Assembly (NCBI GenBank): GCA_030158285.1 | Contig: JAOATF010000032.1 | Span: forward strand, 1 to 64,000 | Source: Hyphomonadaceae bacterium | GTDB taxonomy: Bacteria; Pseudomonadota; Alphaproteobacteria; Caulobacterales; Hyphomonadaceae | Reading direction: 5' to 3' | Length of the DNA stretch: 64,000 bases | Shown here: in pieces, positions 45,976 to 54,957 of the stretch | Numbering within the stretch: the first letter of the stretch is position 1 | Layout: the number at the start of each line of letters is the position of its first letter | The notes under the pieces: model-generated | What the model was told of the DNA's origin: nothing | What the model saw: the letters and a program-made list of their open reading frames with translations, nothing else | Databases searched by the model: none | Made by a program: the position numbers and the translations under genes

Positions 45976-46752
45976 CTAGCGGTTCTTGAAGTCCGCCGGA
46001 CGCTTGGCGACGAAAGCGCTCATGCCTTCCTTCTGGTCCTCGGTGGCGAACATCGAGTGGAATAGCCGGCGTTCGAACCTAAGCCCCTGACTCAGCGTGG
46101 TTTCATAGGCCGCGTTGATGGTTTCCTTGGTCATCATCGCGATCGGCTGGGACTGGCCGGCGATCTTTTTCGCCGCCGCCCGGGCCTCTTCCATCAGCTT
46201 GTCGGCCGCGATCACCCGGGAGACCAGCCCGGCCCGCTCCGCCTCGGCCGCATCCATCATCCGGCCGGTGAGGCACATCTCCATCGCCTTGGACTTGCCG
46301 ACCAGCCGGGTCAGCCGCTGGGTGCCGCCAATCCCCGGCATCACGCCGAGATTGATCTCCGGCTGGCCGAATTTCGCCGCTTCCGAGGCCAGGATGAAAT
46401 CGCACAGCATCGCCAGCTCGCACCCGCCGCCCAGCGCGAACCCGTTCACCGCCGCCACGATCGGCTTGCGGAACGCCGAGATCGTCGTCTCGAACGCCGC
46501 GAACATGTCGTTGAGATAGACGTCCATATAGGACTGCGGGGCCATCTCCTTGATGTCCGCGCCTGCCGCAAACGCCCGCCCCGCGCCCGTGATGATGACG
46601 CAGCCGATCGCCGGATCCGTCGACCAGGCATTCAGCTGATCACAGACTTCGGCGCAAAGCTTCGAGGACAGCGCATTCAGCGCATCCGGACGATTGAGCG
46701 TGATGATCCCGACCCGGCCGTCCGTTTCGACCAGCAGCGTTTCGTATGTCAT
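45976..46752 (-). CDS. Enoyl-CoA hydratase (crotonase family)
   Basis: Hydrates 2-enoyl-CoA in fatty-acid beta-oxidation. The start is ATG 46752 with AGGAGA upstream; 258 aa. The oxyanion-hole segments are [11 protein letters not shown] and [10 protein letters not shown]. Both catalytic glutamates are present (Glu112 in GGCELA and Glu132 in GQPEINLG), which supports a true hydratase and not an isomerase or non-catalytic relative. [13 protein letters not shown] is the family signature. It follows an unknown gene by 23 bases on the same strand and may be co-transcribed. Confidence 0.94.
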   Translation of the reverse strand: MTYETLLVETDGRVGIITLNRPDALNALSSKLCAEVCDQLNAWSTDPAIGCVIITGAGRAFAAGADIKEMAPQSYMDVYLNDMFAAFETTISAFRKPIVAAVNGFALGGGCELAMLCDFILASEAAKFGQPEINLGVMPGIGGTQRLTRLVGKSKAMEMCLTGRMMDAAEAERAGLVSRVIAADKLMEEARAAAKKIAGQSQPIAMMTKETINAAYETTLSQGLRFERRLFHSMFATEDQKEGMSAFVAKRPADFKNR

Positions 46753-46775
46753 GGGCGTCTCCTGTTGGGAGCTTT

Positions 46776-47348
46776 CTAGCTGCGCGGGAGACCGAGTTCC
46801 ACCCGGCTCGCGCCGGCGAACCTCAGGCGATCGAACAGATCGACCACGACATCGACATCCACCGTGCCCAGATCGGCCTGCGCGCGCGATGTCTGCCCCT
46901 CGACAACCGGATCGGAAAGGAAGTGCGCCGCATGCTGGATGGCGTCTTCCGCCACGCCTTCCGGCGCGCTCACCGCGTTCTCGAACCACTCAGCCAGAGC
47001 GGTTGCGATGGCCACGGGATCGCCATCGATTGAAAACTGCACGCCGTCCCACGAGAAGGGCGCGATTACGATGCTGAGACCGCCGCCTTCGAACGCAATG
47101 GCCTGGAATTCCAGCATCTTGCCCGGCGAGAACATGCTGGGGCTCGCACTGTCGCCATCCTGCACGGCAAGATCATAGCGCGCGGCCAGTTCAAGCGAGC
47201 CCTCACGCGCCAGCTCACCCGCCTCGTTCAGCACGGGCGGCTCGATGATCACCGTGTGACCGCCCGCCCGCAGCTCCTCCAGCGCATTCTGGAACTGGTC
47301 GACATAGTTCGATCGGATGGAGCTCAAAATGTCGAACAGGTCGCTCAC
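46776..47348 (-). CDS. Hypothetical cytoplasmic protein (190 aa)
   Basis: No family is recognised. The protein is acidic with no signal peptide or membrane segment. It has an alpha/beta look, with a central beta-rich part ([29 protein letters not shown]) followed by helices. It lies 23 bases upstream of the enoyl-CoA hydratase gene and 36 bases downstream of the exported 130-residue protein gene, all on the same strand, so the three may form one transcript. Nothing links it to fatty-acid metabolism in sequence. Confidence 0.65.
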   Translation of the reverse strand: MSDLFDILSSIRSNYVDQFQNALEELRAGGHTVIIEPPVLNEAGELAREGSLELAARYDLAVQDGDSASPSMFSPGKMLEFQAIAFEGGGLSIVIAPFSWDGVQFSIDGDPVAIATALAEWFENAVSAPEGVAEDAIQHAAHFLSDPVVEGQTSRAQADLGTVDVDVVVDLFDRLRFAGASRVELGLPRS

Positions 47349-47384
47349 GCGCCCTCCGCTTGTCTGGATGTCTGAGAGGCCAGC

Positions 47385-47777
47385 CTATTCCGGCAGGCGC
47401 GTGGAAGCGAGCTTCACGATCAATTCGAACTGCACGCGCACCGGCTTGTTCGAGGCCGGCTCGCGCACCGTGATGCGCAGCACCTCGTTCTCGCGCGCGA
47501 ACGCCAGCGCATCGGCATCGTCCAGACGTTTCCAGCCCAGCCCCGGGAGCGAGACCACGTAGAAATCGCTGACCCGCGTCGCGCCGACATGGCCTTCGGC
47601 CTGCGTGCGGATCACGCGGCCCTGGTCGCTTTCGAAGATCACCGGCTCGGCGTGCTCGGTCAGCCCCGCCACCAGAGGCACGTCCTCGATCGCCTTCAGG
47701 AAGTCCGTCGCATGCGCCGGCGCTGCCGCCATCACGACAGCTGCCACGAAAACGGCGCTCGAAAACGATCTCAGCAC
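47385..47777 (-). CDS. Hypothetical exported protein (130 aa)
   Basis: The GTG start at 47777 follows GGAGAA at about 8 bases. Residues 1-23 are a signal peptide (VLRSFSSAVFVAAVVMAAAPAHA). The mature protein contains VPLVAGLTEHAEPVIFESDQGRV-type sequence and a C-terminal beta-rich half. This pattern recurs in uncharacterised alphaproteobacterial periplasmic proteins. No catalytic residues are evident. It is divergent from comM. Confidence 0.66.
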   Translation of the reverse strand: MLRSFSSAVFVAAVVMAAAPAHATDFLKAIEDVPLVAGLTEHAEPVIFESDQGRVIRTQAEGHVGATRVSDFYVVSLPGLGWKRLDDADALAFARENEVLRITVREPASNKPVRVQFELIVKLASTRLPE

Positions 47778-47937
47778 GGCGGTTCTCCGGTGGTCCAACC
47801 TCCCTGAGTTCGCATACCCAAGCAAACGAGGTGTGTACGCCGAGAATTGTTCTTGAAATGTTCTGCAGTGGGTGTTAACCATTTGGCCGTTGGGCTCCCC
47901 ACGCGGGAGCGGGGGACGGGCCAGGGAACAGGCCAGC

Positions 47938-49476
47938 ATGATCAGCCGCATCACCACATTTGCGTTTGAAGGCGTCGAGGCCCGACCCATCGACGTGCAG
48001 GTGCAGCTGTCCGGCGGGGCCAACGCCTTCAACATTGTCGGCCTGCCCGACAAGGCTGTGGGCGAAAGCCGTGAACGTGTGCGCGCCGCCTTCTCCGCGC
48101 TGGGCCTATCGCTGCCGCCGGAACGTACGCTGGTGAACCTCGCGCCCGCCGACCTGCCGAAGGAAGGCAGCCATTACGATCTCGCCATCGCGCTTGCCAT
48201 CCTTGCCGCCATCGGCGCCATCCCGCGCGACAGTCTCGAAGGTGTCGCCGCCATCGGAGAGCTCGCGCTCGACGGCGGGCTGGCACAAACCGCCGGCGCC
48301 CTGCCCGCAGCCATGGCCGCCGAAAGTCTCGAGATGGCGCTGGTCTGTCCGTCTACCTGTGGCGCTGAGGCGGCATGGTCCGGCGGCACGGTGCTCGCCT
48401 CGCCCAACCTCATCACGCTGGTCAACCATTTCAACGGAACGCGCCCGCTGATGCCCGCCCGCGCCGGCGCGCTCGCCGAGGCGCCCGCAGCGCCGGACCT
48501 GCGCGACGTGAAAGGACAGGAAGGCGCCAAGCGCGCGCTCGAGATCGCAGCTGCGGGTGGCCACAATCTTTTGATGATCGGGCCGCCGGGTTCAGGCAAG
48601 TCGATGCTGGCCCAGCGCCTGCCGGGGCTTCTGCCGCCGCTCTCTGCGCGCGAGCTTCTCGAAGTCAGCCAGATCCATTCCATCGCCGGCCTGCTCGAAC
48701 GCGGACAGCTCTCGCGCACGCGCCCCTTTCGCGCGCCGCATCATTCCGCCTCCATGCCCGCCATGGTCGGCGGCGGCATCAAGGCGCGCCCCGGCGAAGT
48801 CTCGATGGCGCATCACGGCGTGCTGTTCCTCGATGAATTGCCGGAGTTCACCGCGCAGGTGCTCGACAGCCTGCGCCAGCCGCTGGAGAACGGCGAAGCC
48901 GTGATCTCCCGCGCCAACCGGCACGTACGCTATCCTTCGCGCATCCAGCTCATCGCCGCCGCCAATCCGTGCAAGTGCGGCGGCGGGCCCGGCGCCTTCC
49001 AGTGCCGCAAGGGCCCGGCCTGCCAGGCGAACTACTTCTCCCGCATCTCGGGGCCTTTCCTCGATCGCATCGATCTCTTTGTCGATGTCGCGCAAGTCAC
49101 CGCGACTGATCTCTCCCTGCCGCCTCCCAGTGAAGGCACAGCTGAAGCCGCCGCCCGCGTAGCGAAGGCGCGCGAGCTGCAGACAAAACGTTATGGCGAC
49201 AGCGACGCACGCCGCCGCGCGGTCAACGCCGACACGCCCGGCCCAGAGATTGAGGGCGTATGCAGGCTGGATGCGAACGCCAAGGCGCTGGTCACGCAGG
49301 CCGCTGAACAGATGGCGCTGACCGCGCGCGGCTTTTACCGCGTCCTGAAAGTGGCCCGCACGATCGCAGATCTCGACGGCGCCGCCACCGTCGCCCGCGT
49401 CCACGCCGCAGAGGCGCTGACCTACCGCTTCCGACCGGCCATGCCGGCGCGTGTGGGCTCAGGCATCGTGGCCTGA
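47938..49476 (+). CDS. comM: ComM/YifB family AAA+ ATPase
   Basis: Magnesium-chelatase-like AAA+ helicase that promotes branch migration during natural transformation and recombination. An N-terminal Lon-protease-like fold (residues 1-165, with GLPDKAVGESRERVRAA) is followed by Walker A GPPGSGKS at 215-222. The HHSASMPAMVGGG and GVLFLDELPEF segments follow, and a zinc-binding cysteine cluster (CKCGGG...C...C) typical of the family. The start is ATG 47938; 512 aa, normal size. Confidence 0.95.
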   Translation: MISRITTFAFEGVEARPIDVQVQLSGGANAFNIVGLPDKAVGESRERVRAAFSALGLSLPPERTLVNLAPADLPKEGSHYDLAIALAILAAIGAIPRDSLEGVAAIGELALDGGLAQTAGALPAAMAAESLEMALVCPSTCGAEAAWSGGTVLASPNLITLVNHFNGTRPLMPARAGALAEAPAAPDLRDVKGQEGAKRALEIAAAGGHNLLMIGPPGSGKSMLAQRLPGLLPPLSARELLEVSQIHSIAGLLERGQLSRTRPFRAPHHSASMPAMVGGGIKARPGEVSMAHHGVLFLDELPEFTAQVLDSLRQPLENGEAVISRANRHVRYPSRIQLIAAANPCKCGGGPGAFQCRKGPACQANYFSRISGPFLDRIDLFVDVAQVTATDLSLPPPSEGTAEAAARVAKARELQTKRYGDSDARRRAVNADTPGPEIEGVCRLDANAKALVTQAAEQMALTARGFYRVLKVARTIADLDGAATVARVHAAEALTYRFRPAMPARVGSGIVA

Positions 49477-49489
49477 GCGGAGCACGTCC

Positions 49490-50362
49490 ATGGCTGAAAC
49501 CATCGCGATCCTTGGCGGCAATGGTGTCTATGCCCGTCACCTGATTCCGCGCCTTGTTGCGGACGGCCATGACGTCATCGCACTGGTGCGGCGGCCGGAG
49601 GCGGCTGCGTTCGCGCTGGCCTGTGGCGCGGAGGTCCGCCTCGCGGACATCTTCGATCTCACCGCAATGACCACAGCGCTGCAGGGATGCTCGATCGGCA
49701 TCAACCTCGCCACGTCCCTGCCCGGCCCGAGCGGGCGTGGCGACTTCGACGCCAACGACCGCGTGCGCGCCGAAGGCGTCGCCAACTGGATTTCTGCCTG
49801 CATGGCGGCCGGCGTCAGGCGCGTCATCCAGCAGAGCATCGGCATGATCTGCGCATCAGGCGACGATCGCTGGACAGACGAGAGCCACCTTTTCCCTGCC
49901 GCACCGGACACAGTCACCGGCCGCGCCTTCCTTGCTACGCACGCGATGGAAGCCGCCATCACGGCATCGCCGCTCGACTGTATCATCCTGCGCGGCGGAT
50001 TGTTCTACGGACCCGGCACCGGATTTGACGATGGCTGGATCGGCCGCGCCGCTGTGGGCAAGCTGAAGACGCCCGGCGATGGCGCGGGCTATGTCTCGCT
50101 CGTCCATATCGCGGACATGGCTTCGGCCACGCTTGCAGCCGTGAGCCGTTGGCCGTCGCGCGAAACACTGATCGTCTGCGATGACGCGCCGGCCACATGG
50201 CGCGATGTCTTCACGCATGTCGCCGCCATCGCCGGTGGCCCGCCCCCGCAGTCAGGCGGGGCTCCCGGCTTTCCGTCCTTCAGGCTAAGAAATGCGCGCG
50301 CGAAAGAGGTTCTCGGCTGGCGCCCGTTCCACAGCGATTACCGCGCCGGCCTCGCTCGCTAG
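49490..50362 (+). CDS. NAD(P)-binding SDR-like protein (epimerase/NmrA type)
   Basis: A Rossmann fold with the N-terminal motif ILGGNGVYARHLIPRL (G-x-x-G-x-x-x-x-x-L) at residues 7-22, followed by ALVRRPEAAAF. The atypical short-chain dehydrogenase layout continues with a VRRVIQQSIGMI strand and LRGGLFYGPGTGF, typical of NAD-dependent epimerases and sugar-nucleotide or atypical SDRs. The catalytic Tyr-x3-Lys is not evident; the corresponding region reads AFLATHAMEAAI. It may therefore be a non-classical or regulatory member. The start is ATG 49490, 14 bases after the comM stop, so it is likely co-transcribed. Confidence 0.82.
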   Translation: MAETIAILGGNGVYARHLIPRLVADGHDVIALVRRPEAAAFALACGAEVRLADIFDLTAMTTALQGCSIGINLATSLPGPSGRGDFDANDRVRAEGVANWISACMAAGVRRVIQQSIGMICASGDDRWTDESHLFPAAPDTVTGRAFLATHAMEAAITASPLDCIILRGGLFYGPGTGFDDGWIGRAAVGKLKTPGDGAGYVSLVHIADMASATLAAVSRWPSRETLIVCDDAPATWRDVFTHVAAIAGGPPPQSGGAPGFPSFRLRNARAKEVLGWRPFHSDYRAGLAR

Positions 50363-50363
50363 G

Positions 50364-51311
50364 CTAGCGCGCGACCTTCTTCTCGATCACGTCCCACATC
50401 GTCGCCACCGCATCGACGCCAGACAGGTTCTTCAGCGCACGCGCGCCCGTGGGGGAGGTCACGTTGATCTCCGTCATCATGCCGCCGATCACGTCGATGC
50501 CGACAAAGATCAGTCCGCGCTTCTTCAGCTCCGGCCCGATGCGCGCGCAGATTTCGCGCTCGCGCGGAGACAGTTCCGTTGCCTCGGCTGTCCCGCCAAC
50601 GACAAGGTTGGAGCGGATCGCGCCCGATGGCGGCTTGCGGTTGATCGCGCCCACCGGCTCGCCATCGACGATGAGAATGCGCTTGTCGCCTTCGCTGACC
50701 GCCGGAAGGAAGGCTTGCGCGATGAACGCCTCGGGGACCATCTTGTTGAAGAGGTCGACGACAGCTTCGAGATTGCCATCTTCGCGGCCAATCTTGAGAA
50801 CGCCCGAACCGCCATGCCCGTGCAGCGGCTTCAGCACGATGTCGCCATGATGGGCACGAAATTCCTGCACGCGTTTCACGTCGCGCGTGATCAGCGTCGG
50901 CGGCTGCAGGTCGGGAAACATCAGCGGCAGGACTTTTTCCGGCGACGAGCGCACGCCCGCCGGATCGTTCACCACCAGCGTCTCGTCGCTCACCAGCTCA
51001 AGCAGGTGCGCCGCCGTGATGTAGCCCATGTGAAAGGGCGGATCCTGCCGCATCAGCACGACGTCCACGTCGTTGCGCAGGTCGAGCTTCACGGCTGCGC
51101 CCAGCTCGGCATGCGGCGTCTGTCCGGGGAAAACCTTGGAGGGTTTCGCCACGGCCGAGACAACGCCCGTGTCGTACGCCAGAGCGTCCACGCCATAGGT
51201 CCACACGCGATGGCCCCGGCGCTGCGCTTCCTCGATCATCATGAAGGTCGTGTCGCCGGCCGGATTCACGGCCTCCAGCGGGTCCATCTGGACGGCGATG
51301 CGCAGCGACAT
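50364..51311 (-). CDS. gshB: Glutathione synthetase
   Basis: ATP-grasp ligase joining gamma-glutamylcysteine and glycine, the last step of glutathione synthesis. Recognisable parts are the N-terminal AVQMDPLEAVNPAGDTTFMMIEEA, MRQDPPFHMGYITAAHLLE, the ATP-grasp strand DIVLKPLHGHGGSGVLKI, and the metal/substrate loop LIFVGIDVIGGMMTEINVTSPTG. The length of 315 aa is normal. It belongs to the rsmI-yraN-BON-gshB cluster common in alphaproteobacteria. Confidence 0.96.
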   Translation of the reverse strand: MSLRIAVQMDPLEAVNPAGDTTFMMIEEAQRRGHRVWTYGVDALAYDTGVVSAVAKPSKVFPGQTPHAELGAAVKLDLRNDVDVVLMRQDPPFHMGYITAAHLLELVSDETLVVNDPAGVRSSPEKVLPLMFPDLQPPTLITRDVKRVQEFRAHHGDIVLKPLHGHGGSGVLKIGREDGNLEAVVDLFNKMVPEAFIAQAFLPAVSEGDKRILIVDGEPVGAINRKPPSGAIRSNLVVGGTAEATELSPREREICARIGPELKKRGLIFVGIDVIGGMMTEINVTSPTGARALKNLSGVDAVATMWDVIEKKVAR

Positions 51312-51380
51312 GGGGTAACTCCGGGAAGGCCCACCCTAACTAGGGTGCAGCCTCGCCCGTAGCAATGCAGCAGCCCTATT

Positions 51381-52169
51381 TCAGTTCTTGAGCGGAGGAA
51401 CAGGCGTGCTCTTAAGCCCCTGCGTGTTGCCGTTCGATCCCGGCGGCGGCGTCGCGCCCGGAGCATAGGGATCGCCATAGGCATTGCGCGTGCTGGGCGA
51501 CTGGTCCGGCTGCACCACTGGCGCCGGCGTGGACAGCGGCGCCAGCTGGATTGCGCCCTTCGTCTGGTCAACCGCGAGCGGCTGTCCCTGCCGGTCGCTC
51601 GGCGGCGCATCGGCCACGCTGATCTCCGGCGGCGGGCCCACCCGCTCGCGCATCTTCACGTACGAGACGACCTTCTGCACGCCGCCGACCACGCTGGCAT
51701 GCTCGGCTGCGCGCCGCAGCTCGTCCTCGGTGCGCGCAAGGCCCAGCAGGTAGACCACGCCCGAATGCACCTGGATGTTGAAATTCGTGCCCTTGATGTC
51801 GTTGTCCGCGATCAGCCGCGTGCGGATCTGTTCGGCGATCCACGCATCGTTGAGATCGCGTCCCATGTCCCAGTATTCGATCTGCAGCTCGTTCGCGATC
51901 TCGTCGACCGATGTCGTCGTCCACGCCAAGCGCTCGGCTTCCTTGCGGTCCGCTTCGCTCGCCACGCGCCCCGACAGCAGGACGAAGCGATCCACCACCG
52001 CCACGTCCACTTCCATGAAGCGCCCGTTCAGTCCCGCGCCCAGCAGCCGCGTCTTGATCTCCGTCGCCGCGCTGGCGTCGTCGAGCGATTCACCAAATGT
52101 GCGGTCCGACAGGCAGCCGCCCAGCAGGGGCGCCGCAAGAAGAAGGCAGGCCAGCACGCGCGCAGTCAT
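51381..52169 (-). CDS. BON-domain lipoprotein (DolP/YraP-like)
   Basis: A lipobox at LLGGC (Cys19) ends the signal peptide. Two BON domains follow (about residues 35-95 and 110-175), the second with NFNIQVHSGVVYLLGLARTEDELRRAAEHA. The Pro/Ser/Gly-rich tail of about 80 residues looks disordered. DolP in E. coli binds anionic phospholipids at the division site of the outer membrane. In E. coli the gene sits near rsmI, lpoA and yraN, the same neighbours as here, which supports the assignment. Confidence 0.88.
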   Translation of the reverse strand: MTARVLACLLLAAPLLGGCLSDRTFGESLDDASAATEIKTRLLGAGLNGRFMEVDVAVVDRFVLLSGRVASEADRKEAERLAWTTTSVDEIANELQIEYWDMGRDLNDAWIAEQIRTRLIADNDIKGTNFNIQVHSGVVYLLGLARTEDELRRAAEHASVVGGVQKVVSYVKMRERVGPPPEISVADAPPSDRQGQPLAVDQTKGAIQLAPLSTPAPVVQPDQSPSTRNAYGDPYAPGATPPPGSNGNTQGLKSTPVPPLKN

Positions 52170-52293
52170 AGGGGCTCCCGTCAGGTCTCAGCGGTCGTTA
52201 GTCTGCCGATGCGGCGATTTTCAGGCGCAGATCAGCCCTTCTACACAGTCTTGGCCATCTATGTGAACAGCCGGTTCCACCCGGTTTTCCGGT

Positions 52294-52689
52294 TCACTTT
52301 TCCGCGCGCCAGGCATCCCGCATGTGCTTCGGCAGCCGCCCCGGCGCCAGCAGCACCACGTCGAACCGCCACAGCGCCTCCCGCAGTCCCCGCCGCCGCG
52401 ACACCCACTGGTTGGCCGCTTCCTCCAGCCGCTGGCGCAGCTGCGGCGTCACCGCCTCCAGCGCCTGCGCGTGGGACCGACGGGATTTTACTTCAACGAA
52501 CACCACGAACTTGCCCTTGCGCGCTACCAGGTCGATCTCGCACGCCGGCATGCGCGCGCGACGGTCGAGGATGCGATAGCCTTTCAGTTGCAGCCACAGC
52601 GCCGCTGCGGTCTCCGCGCGCCGCCCGGCCTGCTCGCGCCGGCGGCGGTCTCCGCCCCTCCCGGCTCGCTCGCGTTCAGGTTTCGCCAT
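52294..52689 (-). CDS. yraN: YraN/UPF0102 family nuclease-like protein
   Basis: Small protein with a PD-(D/E)XK nuclease-like fold. The UPF0102 pattern is visible: GRRAETAAALWLQLKGYRILDRR, then EIDLVARKGKFVVFVEVKSRR carrying the acidic metal-binding residues, and a C-terminal RFDVVLLAP. The role is unresolved. The start is ATG 52689 (MAKPERERAG), overlapping the rsmI stop by 14 bases. The gene belongs to the rsmI-yraN-BON-gshB cluster. Confidence 0.92.
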   Translation of the reverse strand: MAKPERERAGRGGDRRRREQAGRRAETAAALWLQLKGYRILDRRARMPACEIDLVARKGKFVVFVEVKSRRSHAQALEAVTPQLRQRLEEAANQWVSRRRGLREALWRFDVVLLAPGRLPKHMRDAWRAEK

Positions 52690-53662
52690 CGCCCGCATCG
52701 CGCAGTTCGAGCGCGCGCTCATAGACCTCGCGCCGCTTCAGGCCCAGCCGCTCGGCGATCTCCGCAGCGATCTCCTTCAGCGGCCGCCCATCGTCCGCTG
52801 CAAGGATCGCCGCATCCAGCGCGCCTTCCTCCGGCGCCTCGTGGCCCTCGCCCGGCCCCACCAGCACGACGATCTCACCGCGCGGCGGTCCCGCCTCCGC
52901 ATAGTGCGCCGCCAGCTCGGCCAGCGTCCCGCGCCTGATCTCCTCGAACTTCTTGGTCAGCTCGCGCGCCACCACGCCCTCGCGCGCGCCCAGCACCTCC
53001 GCCATGTCGGCCAGGCTCGCCGCCAACCGCGACAGCCCCTCAAAGAACACCAGCGTCCCGCCTGTGCCCTTCAGCTCGCTCAGGAACCGCTTGCGCGCCG
53101 CAGACTTCGGCGGCGGGAAGCCGGCAAAGGCAAACCGGTCCGTCGGCAGGCCCGAACTGGCCAGTGCGGCCAGCGGCGCAGAAGCGCCCGGAATCGCAAC
53201 GACCTTGATGCCCAGCGCCGCCGCCTCGCGCACCAGCTTGAAGCCCGGGTCGGAGACCAGCGGCGTCCCGGCGTCCGAAATCAGCGCCACCCGCGCCCCG
53301 CCTTGCAATTCGTTAAGCAGCTGGGGCCGCGCCTGTGCGCCGTTGTGGTCATGATATGGCCGCAGTCGCGCGGAAACTCCGAAGGCTTGCAGCAGCTTTG
53401 CGGCAACGCGCGTATCCTCGGCACAGACGGTGTCCACCGACGCCAGCGTATCGAGCGCACGAAGCGTCACGTCCCTGAGGTTGCCGATCGGAGTCGAAAC
53501 AACGTAGAGCCCGGGCTCGAGATCGGGGTTGATCCTGTAAAGCCGCGAGGATTTGCCATCAGGCAGGGCCTCAGCTTGTCGGGAATCGTCCTCCGGCCTA
53601 GGGTCCACACCAGTGTGGGCCGGGTCCAAAGCCGCATCCTCAGGAGGGGTCGCGCATGTCAT
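52676..53662 (-). CDS. rsmI: 16S rRNA (cytidine1402-2-prime-O)-methyltransferase
   Basis: Tetrapyrrole-methylase-fold enzyme that 2-prime-O-methylates C1402 in the decoding centre. The signature PGLYVVSTPIGNLRDVTLRAL begins near residue 50, followed by AEDTRVAAKLL and ALISDAGTPLVSDPGFKLV. The C-terminal helical domain (LKEIAAEIAERLGLKRREVYERAL) is normal. The N-terminal 45 residues are atypical, and the ATG at 53662 has no ribosome binding site and overlaps the divergent LpoA-like start by 7 bases. An internal start such as GTG 53608 is possible. Confidence 0.92.
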   Translation of the reverse strand: MTCATPPEDAALDPAHTGVDPRPEDDSRQAEALPDGKSSRLYRINPDLEPGLYVVSTPIGNLRDVTLRALDTLASVDTVCAEDTRVAAKLLQAFGVSARLRPYHDHNGAQARPQLLNELQGGARVALISDAGTPLVSDPGFKLVREAAALGIKVVAIPGASAPLAALASSGLPTDRFAFAGFPPPKSAARKRFLSELKGTGGTLVFFEGLSRLAASLADMAEVLGAREGVVARELTKKFEEIRRGTLAELAAHYAEAGPPRGEIVVLVGPGEGHEAPEEGALDAAILAADDGRPLKEIAAEIAERLGLKRREVYERALELRDAGDGET

Positions 53663-54957
53663 CGAGAACTCGGGTCCGTATCCTTGCGACGGCGTCTGCC
53701 CTGATGTTCGCCACGCTTGGCGCCTGCACCAGCGGCCCCGTACGGCCGACCACGCCTCTCTCTACCAACGATCTGCGTCCTGATCCAACGCGTCCGCCGC
53801 GGCCCAGCGCCGATCCGGCCCCGTCCGAGCCGGTCAGCGGGCAGTTTGCCGACAGCCGCAACGCCTACATGCCGCGCCACCTGCCCGGCGCACAGCAGAC
53901 GGCGCTGAAGCGCATCGCTGTGCTGCTGCCCTTCTCCTCCACCAATGCCGAAGTGAAGAAACAGAGCGATGGCATCTTCAACGCCATCCAGATGGCGCTG
54001 TTCCAGGTCGGCGCGACCGACGTGGTGCTCCTGCGCCGCGACGCCACCAGCGCCGATCCGCAAGTGATCGCCGGCATCGCGGAAGATGCGGTGCGCGATG
54101 GCGCGCTTGCCGTCATCGGCCCGGTGTTTGCCCAGCAGGTCGCCCCGGTGGCCGCCGAGGCCGCGCAGGTTCGCGCGCCCGTGTTCGCTTTCTCGACCGA
54201 CGTCGCCGCCATCGGCCAGGGCGCCTATCTCGTCTCGCTCACGCCCTACAGCGAAGTGGAGCGTATTGTTGACTGGGCGACGCGGGATGGCGTCACGCGC
54301 TTCGCCATGCTCGGCCCCAACAACGCCAACAGCAAGAACATTGAAACCGCCCTGCGCGAAGCCGCCGCCCGTCGCGGCGCGACCGTCGTGGGTGTTGAAT
54401 ACTACACCGCCGGCAACTCCTCGCCGCAGAGCGAAGCGCGCACCGTTGCTCGCCTCATCGAATCCGAAAACCGCGCGCATCCGAACAAGGTCGCGGTGCT
54501 GATCCCGGAATCCGGCGTGCAGCTGCGTTCGGTCGGCGCGCTGCTTCGCGCCGTCGCCAATGTCACGCCGAAGGAAGTCCGCTTCCTCGGCACCGGCCAG
54601 TGGAACGACAGCGATGTCTGGCGCGAGCCAGGCCTCTATGGCGGCACGTTCCCCGCGCCCGATCCGGCCTCCGTCGCCGACTTCGAAAAACGCTATCAGG
54701 CCGCCTATGGCGAAGCCCCGCCGCGCCTAGCGGCGTTCGGCTATGACGCCGGCGCACTCGCCGCGACCCTCGCCGGCGCCAACCGCCTCGACGCCGCGAT
54801 GATCCAGCGCACCGAAGGCTGGGGCGGCGTCAACGGCCTCTTCCGCTTCCTGCCCGACGGCAGCGCCGAACGCGCTCTCGCCATCATGCAGCTGCAGAAT
54901 CAGGGCGGCGTGAAGACAGTCGCACCGGCACAGCAGACGTTCGGGTCTGGCAGCTAA
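53656..54957 (+). CDS. LpoA/LppC-like penicillin-binding protein activator lipoprotein
   Basis: Outer-membrane lipoprotein predicted to stimulate peptidoglycan synthase PBP1A. A signal peptide ends in the lipobox ATLGAC (Cys24). A Pro-rich linker follows, then a periplasmic-binding-protein-like domain from residue about 85: IAVLLPFSSTNAEVKKQSDGIFNAIQMALF, LAVIGPVFAQQVAPVAAEA and GGTFPAPDPASV. The alphaproteobacterial form lacks the long TPR half of enterobacterial LpoA, so it is shorter (433 aa). The start has a perfect AGGAGGGG site. The rsmI/yraN/BON neighbourhood matches E. coli lpoA. Its stop overlaps that of hemW. Confidence 0.88.
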   Translation: MSSRTRVRILATASALMFATLGACTSGPVRPTTPLSTNDLRPDPTRPPRPSADPAPSEPVSGQFADSRNAYMPRHLPGAQQTALKRIAVLLPFSSTNAEVKKQSDGIFNAIQMALFQVGATDVVLLRRDATSADPQVIAGIAEDAVRDGALAVIGPVFAQQVAPVAAEAAQVRAPVFAFSTDVAAIGQGAYLVSLTPYSEVERIVDWATRDGVTRFAMLGPNNANSKNIETALREAAARRGATVVGVEYYTAGNSSPQSEARTVARLIESENRAHPNKVAVLIPESGVQLRSVGALLRAVANVTPKEVRFLGTGQWNDSDVWREPGLYGGTFPAPDPASVADFEKRYQAAYGEAPPRLAAFGYDAGALAATLAGANRLDAAMIQRTEGWGGVNGLFRFLPDGSAERALAIMQLQNQGGVKTVAPAQQTFGSGS

